DNA of 64,000 nucleotides from Streptomyces diastatochromogenes (GCA_026913215.1 JAPTYK010000001.1:1736001-1800000); one strand, 5' to 3'. Numbered from the stretch's first letter, positions 18,064 through 27,722 are shown. Numbers and translations: made by a program. The notes: generated from the sequence alone by a model not told the origin.

Positions 18064-18665
18064 TCAGGTGTCGGTCGGGTGCGTCGGCGGTTCCGACGAG
18101 GCCGTGAGCGGCGGATTCGGTCCTTCGTTCAGGACCCGCGCCAGTACGAGACGCACGTACTCCTCGTCGTAGGCGCCGTCGGTGAGCAGGACCTGGAGGC
18201 AGACGCCGTCCATGACGGCGACCAGCGCGCGGGCGCTCAGGGGGTCGGTGCGGTGGGCCAGGGCGGCGACCACGGACTCGTTCCACTCGGCGGCGACCGG
18301 GCGCAGGGCGGGGCGGCGCAGGGCGGCGAGGTAGAGCTCGTACTCCAGCTCCACGCGCGCGCGTTCGCCGCCCAGCCACTCCCCAGGAGCCGGGCGAGCG
18401 CGGTGGCGAGGCCGGTGTCCGGGTCGGTGAGGGCGGGGTGCTCGCGGAGCAGCCGCCCGAAGCCCTCGTTGGCCTCGCGGAGCGCCGCGACGAGGAGTTC
18501 GTCGAGGGAGGCGAAGTGGTACGTGGTGGAGCCGAGCGGCACATCGGCCTCGGCGGCCACCGTGCGGTGGCTGAGGCCGTCGATCCCGGCGCGTCCGACG
18601 ACGGCGAGGGCCGCGTCCACGATCCGCTCGCGCCGCCCGGGGTCGTACCGCCGGGTCCGCGCCAT
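18064..18665 (-). CDS. TetR-family repressor of the SMR pump
   Basis: About 200 residues: N-terminal TetR helix-turn-helix (residues 10-55, GIDGLSHRTVAAEADVPLGSTTYHF) and a C-terminal all-helical ligand domain with ELEYELYLAALRRP. One frame break near 18380 (CCCC run) is repaired by one base, joining ARLLG to EWLGGERARVEL. Its ATG overlaps the last base of the smr stop, so both are one transcript. The 38-bp palindrome before smr is its probable operator. Confidence 0.86.
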
Positions 18666-18985
18666 CAGTGCGCGCCCCCGAGGTTGAGGACGGCGACCCC
18701 GGCGATGATGAGGACGATCCCGGCGATCTTGGCGGGGCCCAGGCTCTCGCCGAGGAAGAGGTAGCCGATGAGGGCGACCGCGGCGGTGCCGACCCCGGAC
18801 CAGATGGCGTAGGCCGTGCCGACCTGGAGCGTCTTGAGCGCACGGGCCAGGAGCGCGAAGGCGAGGAGATAGCCCGCGCCGGTGACGAGGGAGGGCCAGA
18901 GCTTGCTGAAGCCCTCGCTGTACTTCATCGAGGTGGTGGCGAGTATCTCCGCCGCTATGGCGCCCGCGAGCAGTCCGTAACCCAT
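18665..18985 (-). CDS. Small multidrug resistance (SMR) efflux protein
   Basis: 106 residues, four transmembrane helices filling the whole protein, typical of EmrE/QacE-type proton-coupled exporters. The membrane-embedded catalytic glutamate is E13 in AGAIAAEILATTSMK; the GxG/WSGVGTA segment and LFLGESLGPAKIAGIVLI follow family order. Exports cationic or guanidinium-like compounds, probably as a dimer. First gene of a two-gene operon with a TetR repressor. No ribosome site precedes the ATG and TACGCT lies 7 bases upstream, so it may be leaderless. Confidence 0.9.
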   Translation of the reverse strand: MGYGLLAGAIAAEILATTSMKYSEGFSKLWPSLVTGAGYLLAFALLARALKTLQVGTAYAIWSGVGTAAVALIGYLFLGESLGPAKIAGIVLIIAGVAVLNLGGAH

Positions 18986-19023
18986 GCGTACGAGCGTACA
19001 CAGCGATGTGTACGGCCGTACGC
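18986..19023. promoter_or_regulatory. 38-bp palindromic TetR operator before smr-tetR
   Basis: Inner perfect arms CGTACACA (18995-19002) and TGTGTACG (19007-19014) with a 4-base centre, and outer arms GCGTACG (18986-18992) and CGTACGC (19017-19023) on the same symmetry axis. It touches the smr start codon and includes the probable -10 on the minus strand. Confidence 0.75.
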
Positions 19024-19112
19024 TGCGGGCCCGTGTTCCTGGCGCGCCCCGCCCCTATACCGTGTTCCGGTCACCAGTTCGGGGACGAGGGACAGGACAC
19101 GGGGAGCGGGGC

Positions 19113-20215
19113 ATGGCGCAGGGCGAGGGGTGGGGACCGTACGGGAACGCGGCCGGAGGGCCGGGCGCGCCCGGGTGGGGCGGCTGGATGCCCCCGCCGC
19201 CGAAGCCCGGGGTGATCCCGCTGAAGCCGCTCACCCTCGGTGAGGTCCTCGGTGGCGCGACGTCGACGATCGGGCGGTACAAGGGCCCCGTCATGGGCCT
19301 GGCGGCGGCGGTCTTCGGGGCGTACACGCTGCTCGTCGGCCTCGCCGTCGCCGTCGCCCTGTCCGGGGTCGCCGGCCGGCTCGACGAGCTCCTGGACCTG
19401 GCCGACCAGCCCGGCGCCCAGGAACCGGCGTGGCACGAGGTCCGGCCCTCTTCATCGCCTTCGCCCTCGTCGCGGCCGTCGCCGTGATCGGCTACGTGCT
19501 CGCCGTCGCGACCGTCCAGGCGGCCATGCTCACCGTCCTCCAGGACGCGGTCCTGGGCCGCCCCGCGACCTTCGGCTCCGTGTGGCGCCGGACGCTCCCC
19601 CGGATACCGGCCCTCATCGGCACGAGCCTGCTCACCGGGCTGATCGCCATGGTCCCGGTGCTGCCGGCGCTGATCCTCTTCGTGATCGGCGTGATCGGCG
19701 CGTCGGCCTCCGCGGCCGGCGACAGCGACGAGTTCGCCGGCGCCTTCATCGGCTTCGGCGTCCTGGCCTTCCTGCTGGCCGCCGTCCCGTCGGTCTGGCT
19801 CTGGGTGAAGTTCAGCCTCGCCCCCGCGGCCGCGGTCTTCGAGAAGCAGGGCCCGATCCGGGCGATGCGCCGCTCCTCGCAGCTCGTCCGCGGACGCTGG
19901 TGGCCCGTCCTCGGCATCTCCCTGCTGGCCGCCCTGATCGCCGGGGTCGCGGCCGGGGTGATCCAACAGCTGTTCAGCATGATCGGGCTGTTCCCCGCCA
20001 TGGCCGCCACCGTGCGGCTCGGCACCGACCCGAAGCCCTCGGAGGTCCTGTCCGCCCTCGCGCTCTACATCGCGATCACCATGGTGGGCCAGCTGATCGG
20101 CTACCTGATCCAGACCACCTTCCCACCCCTGGTCAACGGCCTGCTCTACGTCGACCAGCGCATCCGCAAGGAGGACCTCGCCCCGGACCTGGCCCGGGCG
20201 GCGGGGGTGCTCTGA
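19113..20215 (+). CDS. Multi-pass membrane protein of unknown function
   Basis: About 367 residues. A Gly/Pro-rich cytoplasmic N-terminus (WGGWMPPPPKPGVIPLKPL) precedes about six hydrophobic segments; the motif LKPLTLGEVLGGATSTIGRYKG followed by membrane helices is typical of actinobacterial proteins related to the glycerophosphodiester phosphodiesterase membrane-domain family. No catalytic residues are visible. One frame break near 19440 joins WHEVR to PALFIAFALVAAVAV. ATG at 19113 follows GGGAG. It converges on the suf operon across a strong hairpin. Confidence 0.75.
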
Positions 20216-20222
20216 GCAACGG

Positions 20223-20254
20223 GAACGGCCGCGCCCCGAAGGGCGCGGCCGTTC
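20223..20254. terminator. Bidirectional terminator between membrane gene and suf operon
   Basis: Perfect 14-base stem (20223-20236 and 20241-20254) with a CGAA tetraloop, 7 bases after one stop and 17 bases before the other of the converging genes. Confidence 0.85.
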
Positions 20255-20270
20255 TTCCGTACCTCTGCGA

Positions 20271-20609
20271 TCAGACGTTGAAGCCGAGCGCGCGCAGCTG
20301 CTCGCGGCCGTCGTCCGTGATCTTGTCCGGGCCCCACGGGGGCATCCAGACCCAGTTGATCTTCAGCTCGCTGACGATGCCGTCCGTCGCGGACTTCGCC
20401 TGGTCCTCGATCACATCGGTCAGCGGACAGGCCGCCGACGTCAGGGTCATGTCCAGCGTCGCGACGTTCGAGTCGTCGATGTGGATGCCGTAGATCAGGC
20501 CCAGGTTGACGACGTCGATCCCCAGCTCGGGGTCGACGACGTCGTACAGCGCCTCACGGACTTCTTCCTCGGAGGCCGGCTTCATCGTGGCCTCGGCGTT
20601 CTCGGTCAT
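20271..20609 (-). CDS. sufT: SufT/MIP18-like Fe-S assembly factor
   Basis: 112 residues, intact DUF59 (PaaD/MIP18) protein. Signature DPELGIDVVNLGLIYGI near residues 27-43, and a conserved cysteine in TSAACPLTD. Auxiliary factor in maturation or repair of Fe-S proteins; last gene of the suf operon, with its ATG overlapping the sufU stop by four bases. Same place and order as in mycobacteria. Confidence 0.9.
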   Translation of the reverse strand: MTENAEATMKPASEEEVREALYDVVDPELGIDVVNLGLIYGIHIDDSNVATLDMTLTSAACPLTDVIEDQAKSATDGIVSELKINWVWMPPWGPDKITDDGREQLRALGFNV

Positions 20610-21067
20610 GCCGACTTCCTCTCCGCGTCACCCAGCGCCTGGGCGGTCGCGTCCTTCCACGCCATCCAGCTGAGCAGCGCGCACTTCACACGGGCCGGGT
20701 ACTTGGAGACTCCGGCGAACGCGACCGCGTCCTCCAGGATCTCCTCCATCGCGTCGTCCGGCTCGATCTGGCCCTTGGACTGCATCAGCTCCAGGAAGGT
20801 GCCCTGGATCCTCTGCGCCTCGGCCAGCTCCTTGCCGACGAGCAGCTCGTTGAGGACGGAGGCCGAGGCCTGGCTGATGGAGCAGCCCTGGCCCTCGTAC
20901 GAGACGTCCTCGATGCGCGAGCCGTCGTACTTCACGCGGAGCGTGATCTCGTCGCCGCACGTCGGGTTGACGTGGTGCACCTCGGCGTCGCCGTCCCGAA
21001 GACCGCGCCCGTGCGGGTGCTTGTAGTGGTCCAGGATGACGTCCTGGTACATCGAATCCAGCTTCAC
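20606..21067 (-). CDS. sufU: SufU, IscU-like sulfur acceptor
   Basis: 153 residues, intact. Zn-dependent sulfurtransferase partner of SufS that accepts persulfide sulfur. The three ligand cysteines and the aspartate are visible in PTCGDEITL, GQGCSISQAS and RVKCALLSW. The insertion between the second and third cysteines is typical of SufU, unlike scaffold IscU. It lies 11 bases after sufS and overlaps sufT. Confidence 0.92.
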   Translation of the reverse strand: MKLDSMYQDVILDHYKHPHGRGLRDGDAEVHHVNPTCGDEITLRVKYDGSRIEDVSYEGQGCSISQASASVLNELLVGKELAEAQRIQGTFLELMQSKGQIEPDDAMEEILEDAVAFAGVSKYPARVKCALLSWMAWKDATAQALGDAERKSA

Positions 21068-21078
21068 GAGCCGTTCCC

Positions 21079-22346
21079 CTAGCCGAAGAAGTTACGGACG
21101 TGCTCCAGCCCCTCGACCAGGGCGTCGACCTCGGCCGGAGTGGAGTACAGATAGAACGACGCTCGCGTGGTCGCGGGAATTCCGTACCGCAGGCAGACCG
21201 GCCGCGCGCAGTGGTGGCCGACCCGGACCGCGATGCCCTGCTCGTCGAGGACCTGGCCCACGTCGTGCGGGTGGATGTCGCCCAGCGTGAAGGAGATCGC
21301 CGCGCCGCGTCCTCGGCCGTGGTGGGGCCGATGATCCGCAGGTCCGGGACCTCCTGGAGGCGCCGGACGGCGTACTCGGTGATCGCGTGCTCGTGGCGCG
21401 CGATGTTCTCCATGCCGATCGCCGACAGGTAGTCCACGGCCGCGCCGAGGCCGACGGCCTGGGCGATCGGGGGCGTACCCGCCTCGAACTTGTGCGGGGC
21501 CGGCGCGTACGTCGAGGAGTGCATCGAGACGGTCTCGATCATCTCGCCGCCGCCGAGGAAGGGCGGGAGGTCCTCCAGGAGCTCCTGCCGTCCCCACAGC
21601 ACGCCGATGCCGGTCGGGCCGCACATCTTGTGGCCGGTGAAGGCCACGAAGTCGGCCTGGAGCGCCTGCACGTCCAGGACCATGTGCGGGGCCGCCTGGG
21701 AGGCGTCGATGCAGACGAGCGCACCGACCTCCTGGGCGCGGCGGATGATCGTCTCCACCGGGTTGACCGTGCCCAGCAGGTTCGAGACCAGCGTGAACGA
21801 GACGATCTTGGTCTTCTCGGTGATGACCTCTTCGATGTTGGAGAGGTCGAGGCGGCCGTCGTCGGTGAGGCCGAACCACTTCAGCTTCGCGCCCGTGCGC
21901 TGCGAGAGCAGCTGCCACGGCACGATGTTGGAGTGGTGCTCCATCTCCGTGATGGCGATCTCGGTCTCGTGGTCCACGCGGTAGGGCTCGTCGGCCCAGC
22001 CCAGCATGTTGGCCACGAGGTTCAGCGACTCGGAGGCGTTCTTCGTGAAGATCACCTCGTCGCGGCTCGGCGCGTTGATGAAGGCCGCGATCTTGTCACG
22101 GGCGCCTTCGTAGAGCGCCGTCGCCTCCTCGGCCACCGTGTAGACGCCGCGGTGGACGTTGGCGTTGTGACGCTCGTAGTACGCGTTGAGCGCGTCGAGG
22201 ACCTGCCGCGGCTTCTGCGAGGTCGCCGCGGAGTCGAGGTACACGATCTTCTTGCCGTCGTGGACCACGCGATCCAGGAGCGGGAAGTCCTTGCGGATCG
22301 CCTCGGTGTCGAGGAGGCCGGTCAGCCCCTGATGGGCGGAAGTCAC
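21079..22346 (-). CDS. sufS: SufS cysteine desulfurase
   Basis: About 422 residues. PLP enzyme that takes sulfur from cysteine as a persulfide for Fe-S clusters. PLP-binding lysine in FTGHKMCGP; catalytic cysteine in VRVGHHCARP near residue 369. Class II NifS fold throughout. One frame break near 21305, after TTAEDAA, leads in the unrepaired frame to a long false extension; one added base joins GRGAAISFTLGDIHPHDVGQ and the stop at 21079. The start overlaps the sufC stop (ATGA). An essential enzyme in actinobacteria, so the break is very unlikely to be real. Confidence 0.9.
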
Positions 22347-23107
22347 GCGGATGCGCCACCCTTCACGTACTTGTCGTAGCCCTCGTTCTCCAGCTGGTCG
22401 GCGAGCTCGGCGCCGCCGGACTCGACGATGCGGCCGTTCGCGAACACGTGAACGAAGTCGGGCTTGATGTAGCGCAGGATGCGCGTGTAGTGGGTGATCA
22501 GCAGGGTGCCGACCTCACCGGTCTCGCGGACGCGGTTGACGCCCTCGGAGACGATGCGCAGGGCGTCGACGTCGAGGCCGGAGTCGGTCTCGTCGAGGAT
22601 CGCGATCTTCGGCTTGAGGAGCTCCAGCTGGAGGATCTCGTGGCGCTTCTTCTCACCGCCGGAGAAGCCCTCGTTGACGTTGCGCTCGGCGAAGGCCGGG
22701 TCCATCTGGAGCTGCTCCATCGCGGACTTGACCTCCTTCACCCAGGTGCGCAGCTTGGGGGCCTCGCCGCGGACGGCGGTGGCGGAGGTGCGCAGGAAGT
22801 TGGAGACCGAGACGCCGGGGACCTCGACCGGGTACTGCATGGCCAGGAAGACGCCGGCGCGGGCGCGCTCGTCGACCGACATCTCCAGGACGTCCTCGCC
22901 GTCGAGGGTGACGGTGCCGCCGGTGATCGTGTACTTCGGGTGGCCGGCCAGCGAGTACGCCAGGGTCGACTTGCCGGAGCCGTTGGGGCCCATGACGGCG
23001 TGGGTCTCGCCCTGCTTGATGGTCAGGTCGACGCCCTTGAGGATCTCGCGGGGGCCGTTCTCCGCCTCGACGGAGACGTGCAGGTCGTGGATTTCAAGCG
23101 TAGCCAT
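22343..23107 (-). CDS. sufC: SufC Fe-S assembly ATPase
   Basis: 254 residues, intact. ABC-type ATPase of the SufBCD scaffold. Walker A GPNGSGKS at about 38-45, ABC signature FSGGEKKR, Walker B IAILDETDSGLD, and the H-loop histidine in LLITHYTR. It drives the conformational change that exposes the SufB-SufD cluster site. ATG at 23107 follows a spacer of 7 bases after the Rieske gene. Confidence 0.95.
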   Translation of the reverse strand: MATLEIHDLHVSVEAENGPREILKGVDLTIKQGETHAVMGPNGSGKSTLAYSLAGHPKYTITGGTVTLDGEDVLEMSVDERARAGVFLAMQYPVEVPGVSVSNFLRTSATAVRGEAPKLRTWVKEVKSAMEQLQMDPAFAERNVNEGFSGGEKKRHEILQLELLKPKIAILDETDSGLDVDALRIVSEGVNRVRETGEVGTLLITHYTRILRYIKPDFVHVFANGRIVESGGAELADQLENEGYDKYVKGGASA

Positions 23108-23114
23108 GGGTGAC

Positions 23115-23432
23115 TCAGGACTCCTGGGTGACGGAGACGAGCACATCGTCCCCTTCGATCTTTACGGGGTATACGGGGACGGGGCGCGTCGCGGGAAGGC
23201 CGGAGGGCTTGCCGGTGCGCAGGTCGAAGCTGGAGCCGTGCAGCCAGCACTCGATCGCGCAGTCCTCGACCTCGCCCTCCGAGAGGGAGACGTTCGCGTG
23301 CGAGCAGATGTCGTTGATCGCGAACACCTCGCCCTCGGTGTGCACGACCGACACCGGCGTGCCGTCGACCTCGACCCGCTTCGGGGTGTCGGCCTCCAGC
23401 TCGCTCAGCGCGCAGACTCGTACGAAGGCCAT
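23115..23432 (-). CDS. Rieske-type [2Fe-2S] ferredoxin in the suf operon
   Basis: 105 residues, intact. Rieske ligands in two boxes: ICSHANVSL (C-x-H) and ECWLHGSSFDL (C-x2-H). Similar to the small ferredoxin subunits of aromatic dioxygenases and to NirD. Its stop-start overlap with sufD and position before sufC, as in other Streptomyces suf operons, suggests an electron-donor role in cluster assembly, or that it is a dedicated client. Mycobacterial suf operons lack it at this place (from memory). Confidence 0.9.
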   Translation of the reverse strand: MAFVRVCALSELEADTPKRVEVDGTPVSVVHTEGEVFAINDICSHANVSLSEGEVEDCAIECWLHGSSFDLRTGKPSGLPATRPVPVYPVKIEGDDVLVSVTQES

Positions 23433-24613
23433 CAGACGGAGGCCTCCAGCTCGGCCTCGATCTTGGCGAGGAGTCGCTCCTGGACGTCCGGCAGACCGAT
23501 CTGCTGGACGAGCTCCGCGAAGAAGCCGCGGACGACGAGGCGGCGGGCCTCGGCCTCCGGGATGCCGCGGGCCATCAGGTAGAAGAGCTGCTCGTCGTCG
23601 AAGCGGCCGGTGGCCGAGGCGTGACCGGCGCCGGCGATCTCGCCGGTCTCGATCTCCAGGTTCGGCACGGAGTCGACCCGGGCGCCGTCCGTGAGGACCA
23701 GGTTCCGGTTGAGCTCGTACGTGTCGGTGCCCTCGGCGGCGGCCTGGATGAGCACGTCGCCGATCCAGACGGCGTGCGCGTCCTGGCCCTGCAGCGCGCC
23801 CTTGTAGGCCACGTTGGACTTGCAGTGCGGGGTGTTGTGGTCGACCAGGAGGCGGTGCTCCTGGTGCTGGCCCGCGTCGGTGAAGTACAGGCCGAAGAGC
23901 TCGGCCTCGCCGCCCGGCGCCGCGTACTGGACGCGCGGGTGGATGCGGACGACGTCGCCGCCGAAGGTGACGACGACCGACTTGAAGGAGGCGTCGCGGC
24001 CGACCAGCGCGTTGTGCTGGGCGACGTGGACGGCCTTCTCGTCCCAGTCCTGGACGGAGACGACGGTCAGCTTGGCGCCGTCGCCGAGGACGTAGTCCAC
24101 GTTGGCGGCGAGCACGGCGTCGCCGGTGTGGTCGATGACCACGACGGCCTCGGCGAAGGCGCCGAGCTCGATCACCTGGTGGCCGAAGGCGACGCCGCCC
24201 TGGCCGTGCACGGCGATGCGGATCGGCTCGGTGAGCACCGCCTCCTTGGCGACGGTGACGACCGAGGCCTTCTCGAAGGAGGAGTACGCCTGGGCGGCGA
24301 CGCGGTCGACGGGCGTGCCGGCCTTGCCGAGGCGCTCGTCGTCGCGGCCGACGGTCTCCACGGTGACGCCCTCGGGGGCCTCGACCTCGACCTTGACGCC
24401 CTCGCCGGAGGCGACGGCGGTGCCGTCGTGGAGTCCGCGCAGGCGCTCCAGCGGGGTGAACCGCCACTCCTCCTCGCGGCCGTGCGGGACGGGGAAGTCC
24501 GCGACGTCGAAGGACGGGGGCGCGCTCATGCGCGTGGCGACGGTGGACTCGGCGGCCACCGCGATCGAGCCGGCGGTGGTGGAACCCGCCGGGATGTTCT
24601 GAGCCTCAGCCAT
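23432..24613 (-). CDS. sufD: SufD Fe-S scaffold subunit
   Basis: 393 residues, intact. Beta-helix partner of SufB in the SufBC2D complex. The conserved cluster-site histidine is visible in GAGHASATGRFDDEQLFYL, followed by the C-terminal helical SufB/D signature EAEARRLVVRGFFAELV. The first ~30 residues (AEAQNIPAGSTTAGS) are variable; MSAPPSFDVADFPVP further on could be an alternative start. Confidence 0.93.
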   Translation of the reverse strand: MAEAQNIPAGSTTAGSIAVAAESTVATRMSAPPSFDVADFPVPHGREEEWRFTPLERLRGLHDGTAVASGEGVKVEVEAPEGVTVETVGRDDERLGKAGTPVDRVAAQAYSSFEKASVVTVAKEAVLTEPIRIAVHGQGGVAFGHQVIELGAFAEAVVVIDHTGDAVLAANVDYVLGDGAKLTVVSVQDWDEKAVHVAQHNALVGRDASFKSVVVTFGGDVVRIHPRVQYAAPGGEAELFGLYFTDAGQHQEHRLLVDHNTPHCKSNVAYKGALQGQDAHAVWIGDVLIQAAAEGTDTYELNRNLVLTDGARVDSVPNLEIETGEIAGAGHASATGRFDDEQLFYLMARGIPEAEARRLVVRGFFAELVQQIGLPDVQERLLAKIEAELEASV

Positions 24614-24674
24614 GGCTGTCGTGTTGCTCTCTTCCTGCGTACGTGTGAGTCGGTCGCTGCGGGTGCGGTGGCTG

Positions 24675-26090
24675 TTAGCCGACCGCGCCTTCCATCTGCA
24701 GCTCGATCAGCCGGTTGAGCTCCAGGGCGTACTCCATGGGGAGCTCCTTGGCGATGGGCTCGACGAAGCCGCGGACGATCATCGCCATGGCCTCGAACTC
24801 GGTGAGGCCGCGGCTCATCAGGTAGAAGAGCTGGTCCTCGGAGACCTTGGAGACGGTGGCCTCGTGGCCCATGGAGACGTCGTCCTCGCGCACGTCCACG
24901 TAGGGGTACGTGTCGGAGCGGGAGATCGTGTCGACGAGCAGCGCGTCGCAGAGGACGTTGGACTTGGCGCCCGGGGCACCCTCGCCGATCTCGATGAGAC
25001 CGCGGTAGGAGGTGCGGCCGCCGCCTCGCGCCACCGACTTGGAGACGATGTTGGAGGAGGTGTTCGGGGCCATGTGGACCATCTTGGCGCCGGCGTCCTG
25101 GTGCTGGCCCTCGCCCGCGAAGGCGATGGAGAGGGTCTCGCCCTTGGCGTGCTCGCCCATGAGGTAGACGGCCGGGTACTTCATGGTGACCTTGGAGCCG
25201 ATGTTGCCGTCGACCCACTCCATGGTGGCGCCCTCGTAGGCGACGGCGCGCTTGGTCACCAGGTTGTAGACGTTGTTCGACCAGTTCTGGATGGTCGTGT
25301 AGCGGCAGCGGCCGCCCTTCTTCACGATGATCTCGACGACCGCGGAGTGCAGGGAGTCCGAGGAGTAGATCGGGGCGGTGCAGCCCTCGACGTAGTGGAC
25401 GTAGGCGTCCTCGTCGACGATGATCAGCGTCCGCTCGAACTGGCCCATGTTCTCCGTGTTGATGCGGAAGTAGGCCTGGAGCGGGATCTCGACGTGCACG
25501 CCCTTCGGCACGTAGATGAACGAGCCGCCGGACCACACGGCCGTGTTCAGGGAGGCGAACTTGTTGTCGCCGACCGGGATGACGGTGCCGAAGTACTCCT
25601 TGAAGAGCTCCTCGTGCTCCTTCAGCGCGGTGTCGGTGTCGACGAAGATGACGCCCTGCTCCTCCAGGTCCTCGCGGATCTGGTGGTAGACGACCTCGGA
25701 CTCGTACTGGGCGGCGACACCGGCGACGAGGCGCTGCTTCTCCGCCTCCGGGATGCCGAGCTTGTCGTACGTGTTCTTGATGTCCTCCGGCAGGTCCTCC
25801 CAGGACTCGGCCTGCTTCTCGGTGGACCGCACGAAGTACTTGATGTTGTCGAAGTCGATGCCGGAGAGGTCCGAGCCCCAGGTCGGCATGGGCTTCTTGT
25901 CGAAGAGGCGCAGACCCTTGAGACGCAGCTTGAGCATCCACTCGGGCTCGTTCTTCTTCGCGGAGATGTCGCGGACGACGTCCTCGTTCAGTCCGCGCTT
26001 GGCCGCGGCGCCGGCCGCGTCGGAGTCGGCCCAGCCGTACTCGTACCGACCCAGGCCCTCGAGCTCGGGGTGGCTGATCTCGGTGGTCAT
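24675..26090 (-). CDS. sufB: SufB Fe-S scaffold subunit
   Basis: 471 residues, intact, no intein (the M. tuberculosis homologue carries one). Central beta-helix with the conserved cysteine in [13 protein letters not shown] that receives sulfur, and [22 protein letters not shown] at the C-terminal end. N-terminal segment [16 protein letters not shown] is diagnostic of SufB. The start overlaps the sufR stop (ATGA); a 61-base gap separates it from sufD. Confidence 0.96.
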   Translation of the reverse strand: MTTEISHPELEGLGRYEYGWADSDAAGAAAKRGLNEDVVRDISAKKNEPEWMLKLRLKGLRLFDKKPMPTWGSDLSGIDFDNIKYFVRSTEKQAESWEDLPEDIKNTYDKLGIPEAEKQRLVAGVAAQYESEVVYHQIREDLEEQGVIFVDTDTALKEHEELFKEYFGTVIPVGDNKFASLNTAVWSGGSFIYVPKGVHVEIPLQAYFRINTENMGQFERTLIIVDEDAYVHYVEGCTAPIYSSDSLHSAVVEIIVKKGGRCRYTTIQNWSNNVYNLVTKRAVAYEGATMEWVDGNIGSKVTMKYPAVYLMGEHAKGETLSIAFAGEGQHQDAGAKMVHMAPNTSSNIVSKSVARGGGRTSYRGLIEIGEGAPGAKSNVLCDALLVDTISRSDTYPYVDVREDDVSMGHEATVSKVSEDQLFYLMSRGLTEFEAMAMIVRGFVEPIAKELPMEYALELNRLIELQMEGAVG

Positions 26091-26812
26091 GCGGGGTTCC
26101 TCCCGGCCGTGCTTGCGGATGCTGATTCGGTGGTCTGTGGGGCGCTGTGCGGGATGAACGTGGTGCAGACGCCGTCACCATGCGCGATGGTGGCGAGACG
26201 CTGGACGTGCGTTCCCAAGAGGCGGGAGAAGAATTCCGTCTCCGCCTCGCACAGCTGGGGGTACTGCTCGGCGACGTGGGCGACCGGGCAGTGGTGCTGG
26301 CAGAGCTGCTCGCCGACCGGCGCGTTCCGCGCAGTGGCAGCGTACCCGTCCGCCGTGAGGGCCTTGGCCAGGGCCTCGGTCCGCCGGGCGGGCTCGGCCG
26401 ACTCGACGGCCTCACGGTACGCCCCGGCCTGGGCCTCGATCCGGTCGCGGGCGAAGGCGGCGACGGCCGCCTCTCCCCCGGCGTTGCGCTCGATCCAGCG
26501 GAGCGCCTCGACGGCGAGGGAGTCGTACGACTGGTCGAAGGCGTCCCGGCCGCAGTCGGTGAGCGCGAAGACCTTCGCGGGGCGCCCGCGGGACCGGGTC
26601 CCGTAGACGCGCTTCTCGCGGGCCTCGACGACGTTCTCGGCGACCAGCGAGTCGAGGTGGCGGCGGACGGCGGCCTGGGTGAGGCGGAGCCGTCCGGCCA
26701 GGTCGGCGACGGTCGACGGCCCGTGGTCCAGGATCGACCGCGCGACCCGGTTGCGCGTGGAACGCTCTCGGGTCGCGAGTTCCTCCACCGGAGCCGCGCC
26801 AACGTTTTTCAC
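26087..26812 (-). CDS. sufR: SufR-type Fe-S-sensing repressor of suf
   Basis: 241 residues, intact, GTG start at 26812. N-terminal winged helix-turn-helix (residues ~20-85, [20 protein letters not shown] and [14 protein letters not shown]) and a C-terminal cysteine cluster CQHHC-x12-C that fits the ligand set for the regulatory [Fe-S] cluster of cyanobacterial and actinobacterial SufR. The apo form relieves repression when clusters are short. First gene of the operon, overlapping sufB. A 19-bp iron box 72 bases upstream adds a probable second, iron-dependent control. Confidence 0.88.
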   Translation of the reverse strand: MKNVGAAPVEELATRERSTRNRVARSILDHGPSTVADLAGRLRLTQAAVRRHLDSLVAENVVEAREKRVYGTRSRGRPAKVFALTDCGRDAFDQSYDSLAVEALRWIERNAGGEAAVAAFARDRIEAQAGAYREAVESAEPARRTEALAKALTADGYAATARNAPVGEQLCQHHCPVAHVAEQYPQLCEAETEFFSRLLGTHVQRLATIAHGDGVCTTFIPHSAPQTTESASASTAGRNPA

Positions 26813-26883
26813 AACGCCATTGTTGCGTAATTAATCGGGGAGTGACAAGCGGCGTCCTGACCGGCGACGATGTCGTGCGTCAC

Positions 26884-26902
26884 TCAGGTAAGGCTTACCT
26901 GA
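26884..26902. promoter_or_regulatory. Iron box (DmdR/DtxR-type operator) upstream of sufR-suf
   Basis: Perfect 19-base palindrome TCAGGTAAGGCTTACCTGA. It fits the DmdR/DtxR consensus T-N-AGGT-N-AGGCT-N-ACCT-N-A. It lies between the sufR start (72 bases) and the 3' end of the DUF72 gene, so sufR-suf is the only promoter it can serve nearby. Confidence 0.85.
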
Positions 26903-26915
26903 CCTGCGGAAACGA

Positions 26916-27722
26916 TCATTCGTGGGACGCATCGCGGCCGTCCCGACCAGCGGTTTCCCAGCCCTCCGCCGGCTCCGTCGGCACGGCCACCGTCCGGCCC
27001 GCCCCGCTCATCAGACGGCGGAACAAGGCCGCGTCACGGACCGCCTCGACGCCCGGATCGTTGTTGAAGTAGACGTACGCGTCGGCCCCCTCCGGCCAGC
27101 CCCCGGCGATCCGCCCGGCCCACCCCTCCAGCGCCCGGCGGCCGTACGCGGGCCAGGGCCGGGCCCGGCCCTCGTGCAGCCGCAGATAGCACCAGTCCGC
27201 CGTCCGCCACAGCGGCGTCACCGGCCTCGACCGCCGGTCCGCCCAGCAGAGCGCGGCGCCCCGCTCCCCAGCACCGCCTCCGTCCGGTCCGTCCACCACG
27301 AGGCGTGCCGGGGCTCCACGGCGACCCGCACCCCGCCGGGAAGCAGGCGAGGACCGCGTCGAGCAGCCCGGGTCGGCCCGCAGCGACGGCGGGAACTGGA
27401 GCAGGACCGGACCGAGCCGGTCCCCGAGCCCCTCCGCCCGTTCCATCAGCCGCGCCACCATCCCCTCCGGCTCCCGCAGCCGCTCGACGTGCGTCAGCCG
27501 GCGGTTCGCCTTGACCGCCATGACGAAGCCCTCGGGCGTCCGCTTCCGCCAGGCGGCGAAGGTGTCGCGCTCGGGCAGCCCGTAGAAGGCGCTGTTGTTC
27601 TCCACGGTGGCGAACCGGCGCGCGTACTCCTCCAGCCAGAGCCGCTGCGGCACGCCCTCGGGATAGAACGTGCCCCGCCAGTCCTTGTACTGCCAGCCCG
27701 AAGTGCCCACGAAGACCGTCAT
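26916..27722 (-). CDS. DUF72-family protein
   Basis: About 270 residues; the DUF72 (YecE-like) TIM-barrel family of unknown function. Signature N-terminus VGTSGWQYKDWRGTFYPEG, then VENNSAFYGLPERDTFAAW and C-terminal YVYFNNDPGVEAVRDA. Between about 27370 and 27255 the frame is lost and regained; three added bases (after ADPG, at PAG-VRVAVEPRHASWWTD and at VLGERG) make one continuous barrel, so this is three separate losses. Start ATG at 27722. Confidence 0.82.
   Translation of the reverse strand: MTVFVGTSGWQYKDWRGTFYPEGVPQRLWLEEYARRFATVENNSAFYGLPERDTFAAWRKRTPEGFVMAVKANRRLTHVERLREPEGMVARLMERAEGLGDRLGPVLLQFPPSLRADPGCSTRSSPASRRGAGRRGAPARLVVDGPDGGGAGERGAALCWADRRSRPVTPLWRTADWCYLRLHEGRARPWPAYGRRALEGWAGRIAGGWPEGADAYVYFNNDPGVEAVRDAALFRRLMSGAGRTVAVPTEPAEGWETAGRDGRDASHE

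Noticed and set aside
21079..22346. SufS with a 150-residue extended C-terminus
   Set aside because: The extension is out-of-frame sequence running into sufU; one added base restores the catalytic cysteine motif and normal length.
26812..26848. SufR operator in the sufR promoter
   Set aside because: Only a weak CAAC-N6-GTTG symmetry is visible near the GTG; not convincing enough to annotate.
26842..27072. Small plus-strand gene between sufR and DUF72
   Set aside because: No ribosome site, overlaps the iron box and is antisense to the end of the DUF72 gene.
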